Assembly (NCBI GenBank): GCA_014239655.1
Contig: JAAZYM010000078.1
Span: 1 to 64,000, forward strand
Origin: Flavobacteriales bacterium
Lineage (GTDB): Bacteria; Bacteroidota; Bacteroidia; Flavobacteriales; BACL11
DNA: 64,000 bases
Direction of reading: 5' to 3'
Shown: piece by piece, positions 62,946-64,000 of the stretch
How the letters are laid out: each line of letters starts with the position of its first letter
Position numbering within the stretch: position 1 is the stretch's first letter
Translations under genes and position numbers: made by a program
The notes under the pieces: model-generated
Databases searched by the model: none
The model's input: only the letters and a program-made list of their open reading frames with translations
Told to the model about the DNA's origin: nothing

Positions 62946-64000
62946 GATTTTTCTAATTATTAGAAGAGAATACCTTGTTAGGGTAAAAAAGAAATCGTTC
63001 ATTGTAATGACAATTTTAGCACCGATTTTAATGGTTGGATTAATCTTAGCTCCAGTATTTCTCGCGAATCAAGATCAAGAAAAAAAATTAATTGCTATTG
63101 TTAGTGATGATGAAAAATTTACTGATGGTATTATTGATGAAGAATTATTACATTTTACTTCAATTGATCAAAGTGAGTCAAAAAACTACAAGTTAAACCT
63201 TTCTGATTCACCTTATTATGCACTCTTAGAAATAGAAGAAGATACAATATCTCTTTATTCATTTCAACAAATCAGTATAACTGTTAGAAATTCTATTGAA
63301 AATCAAATAGAAAAAATAATTGAAACCGATAATTTAAAGCAAGCGGGCATAGATATTGAAGTAATTGAAAATGCGAAAACTATAATCAATATTGAAACAA
63401 AAATAATTGATAATGAAGGCCTAGAAACTTCAGCAAATACTGAAGCAAGTATTGGTATAGGGTTTCTAACCGGACTATTAATCTACATGTTTATTTTTAT
63501 GTATGGAACAATGGTTATGAGAGGTGTTATTGAAGAAAAAACAAACCGAATAGTAGAAATAATAATCTCTTCTGTAAAGCCTTTTCAATTAATGATGGGA
63601 AAAATTATTGGGATTGCTCTTGTAGGATTAACTCAATTTATTTTATGGATTATATTAACACTTTTAATTTCAACATTTGCGGAATTATTTATAATCAGTC
63701 CTCAAGAATTAACAGAAGCAACAAATACAACAAATCATTCTGTGCTCTTAAGTGAGTTAAATAGATTAACTGGAGGAATAAATTTACTTAGAATTTTTGT
63801 TTCTTTTCTGTTTTTCTTTCTTTTTGGATACCTCATGTATAGTTCATTATTTGCAGCAGTTGGATCTGCAGTTGATGCTGAAGCTGACACACAACAGTTT
63901 ATGCTACCAATAACCATACCTTTAATCTTATCATTTATCTTAATTCAACCAGTAATGGATAATCCTGATGGAGCATTAGCCTTTTGGCTTTCAATTATTC
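62938..64000 (+). CDS. ABC-2 type permease (NatB-like), 3' end off the window
   Basis: An open frame from the ATG at 62938 runs past the right edge (354 codons seen). One N-terminal membrane helix (VMTILAPILMVGLILAPVF) is followed by a periplasmic domain of about 140 residues, then several helices. The segment RGVIEEKTNRIVEIIISSVKPFQLMMGKIIG is the coupling-loop signature of this permease group. It pairs with the ATP-binding protein. Missing from the ORF track because it is not closed. Confidence 0.92.
   Translation, partial: MNKIFLIIRREYLVRVKKKSFIVMTILAPILMVGLILAPVFLANQDQEKKLIAIVSDDEKFTDGIIDEELLHFTSIDQSESKNYKLNLSDSPYYALLEIEEDTISLYSFQQISITVRNSIENQIEKIIETDNLKQAGIDIEVIENAKTIINIETKIIDNEGLETSANTEASIGIGFLTGLLIYMFIFMYGTMVMRGVIEEKTNRIVEIIISSVKPFQLMMGKIIGIALVGLTQFILWIILTLLISTFAELFIISPQELTEATNTTNHSVLLSELNRLTGGINLLRIFVSFLFFFLFGYLMYSSLFAAVGSAVDAEADTQQFMLPITIPLILSFILIQPVMDNPDGALAFWLSII

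Noticed and set aside
1-64000. Search for CRISPR arrays, insertion sequences, prophage or defence systems
   Set aside because: No direct-repeat/spacer pattern, transposase, integrase, or restriction or toxin-antitoxin gene was seen; the window reads as core chromosome.

Overview
The window comes from a low-GC (about one third GC by eye), densely packed genome of the phylum Bacteroidota, most likely a marine member of the order Flavobacteriales. The evidence is the gene content: PorV/PorQ-family protein, type IX secretion-like C-terminal domain, TonB receptors with a carboxypeptidase-regulatory-like N-terminus, DUF4290, DUF3127, DUF2797 and a GH3-family protein. The promoters agree: at least 18 genes or RNAs are preceded by the Bacteroidota -7 element TAnnTTTG. 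Everything looks chromosomal. I saw no prophage, insertion sequence, integrase or CRISPR array.

Layout. 1-3092: 5' part of a giant secreted lamin-tail/SprB-repeat protein that runs off the left edge (absent from the ORF track because it has no stop). 3228-6589: operon mqnB-mqnD-MFS-TerB/DnaJ (menaquinone by the futalosine route). 6650-10852: folE-fabD, CpsB-like phosphatase, a barrel-like protein and waaA. 10853-11412: a possible 55-aa basic protein and tRNA-Leu(TAA), tRNA-Gly(GCC). 11413-17411: mutS, SpoU methyltransferase, OmpA/TPR lipoprotein, deoxynucleoside kinase, folK. 17497-24855: sppA, a DUF2797 gene cut by an in-frame stop, GH3 enzyme, second deoxynucleoside kinase, membrane pyrophosphatase with an unusual C-terminal domain. 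25047-32262: etfBA, bifunctional-nuclease protein, nucleoside transporter, thyA, lysine/saccharopine dehydrogenase, folA, lipoprotein. 32259-35528: tig-clpP-clpX. 35636-42114: tRNA-Leu(TAG), SSB-tailed DUF3127, AtoE-type transporter, a flippase-like/GT2/ABC-permease operon, ruvC, HIT, greA. 42158-51220: a three-gene operon for a TonB receptor, a 1402-aa surface protein and a PorV-family protein. 51324-57875: Rieske-like lipoprotein, ahcY, phosphopantetheinyl transferase, geranylgeranylglyceryl-phosphate synthase, PnuC/PnuT and NadR-like kinase, then a TPP riboswitch in front of a TonB receptor. 57943-64000: DUF4290-murA-tlpA, grpE-dnaJ behind a sigma-54-like promoter, and an ABC exporter whose permease runs off the right edge.

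Functional themes. Nucleotide and folate metabolism is concentrated here (folE, folK, folA, thyA, two deoxynucleoside kinases, a nucleoside transporter). Cell-envelope functions dominate the rest (waaA, murA, fabD, type IX-linked surface proteins, TonB receptors). Protein quality control is represented by tig/clpP/clpX, grpE/dnaJ and sppA.

Most worth a second look: (1) the TonB receptor/1402-aa surface protein/PorV operon, a candidate little-described outer-membrane system; (2) the pyrophosphatase with a roughly 140-residue YceI-like tail; (3) the DUF2797 gene with a single TAA where the reading frame plainly continues for 60 more codons; (4) the Rieske-like protein whose ligand positions are all cysteine; (5) a sigma-54-type promoter before grpE; (6) a 16-A homopolymer inside an AtoE-type transporter gene. 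All functional statements rest on reading motifs; no database search was possible.
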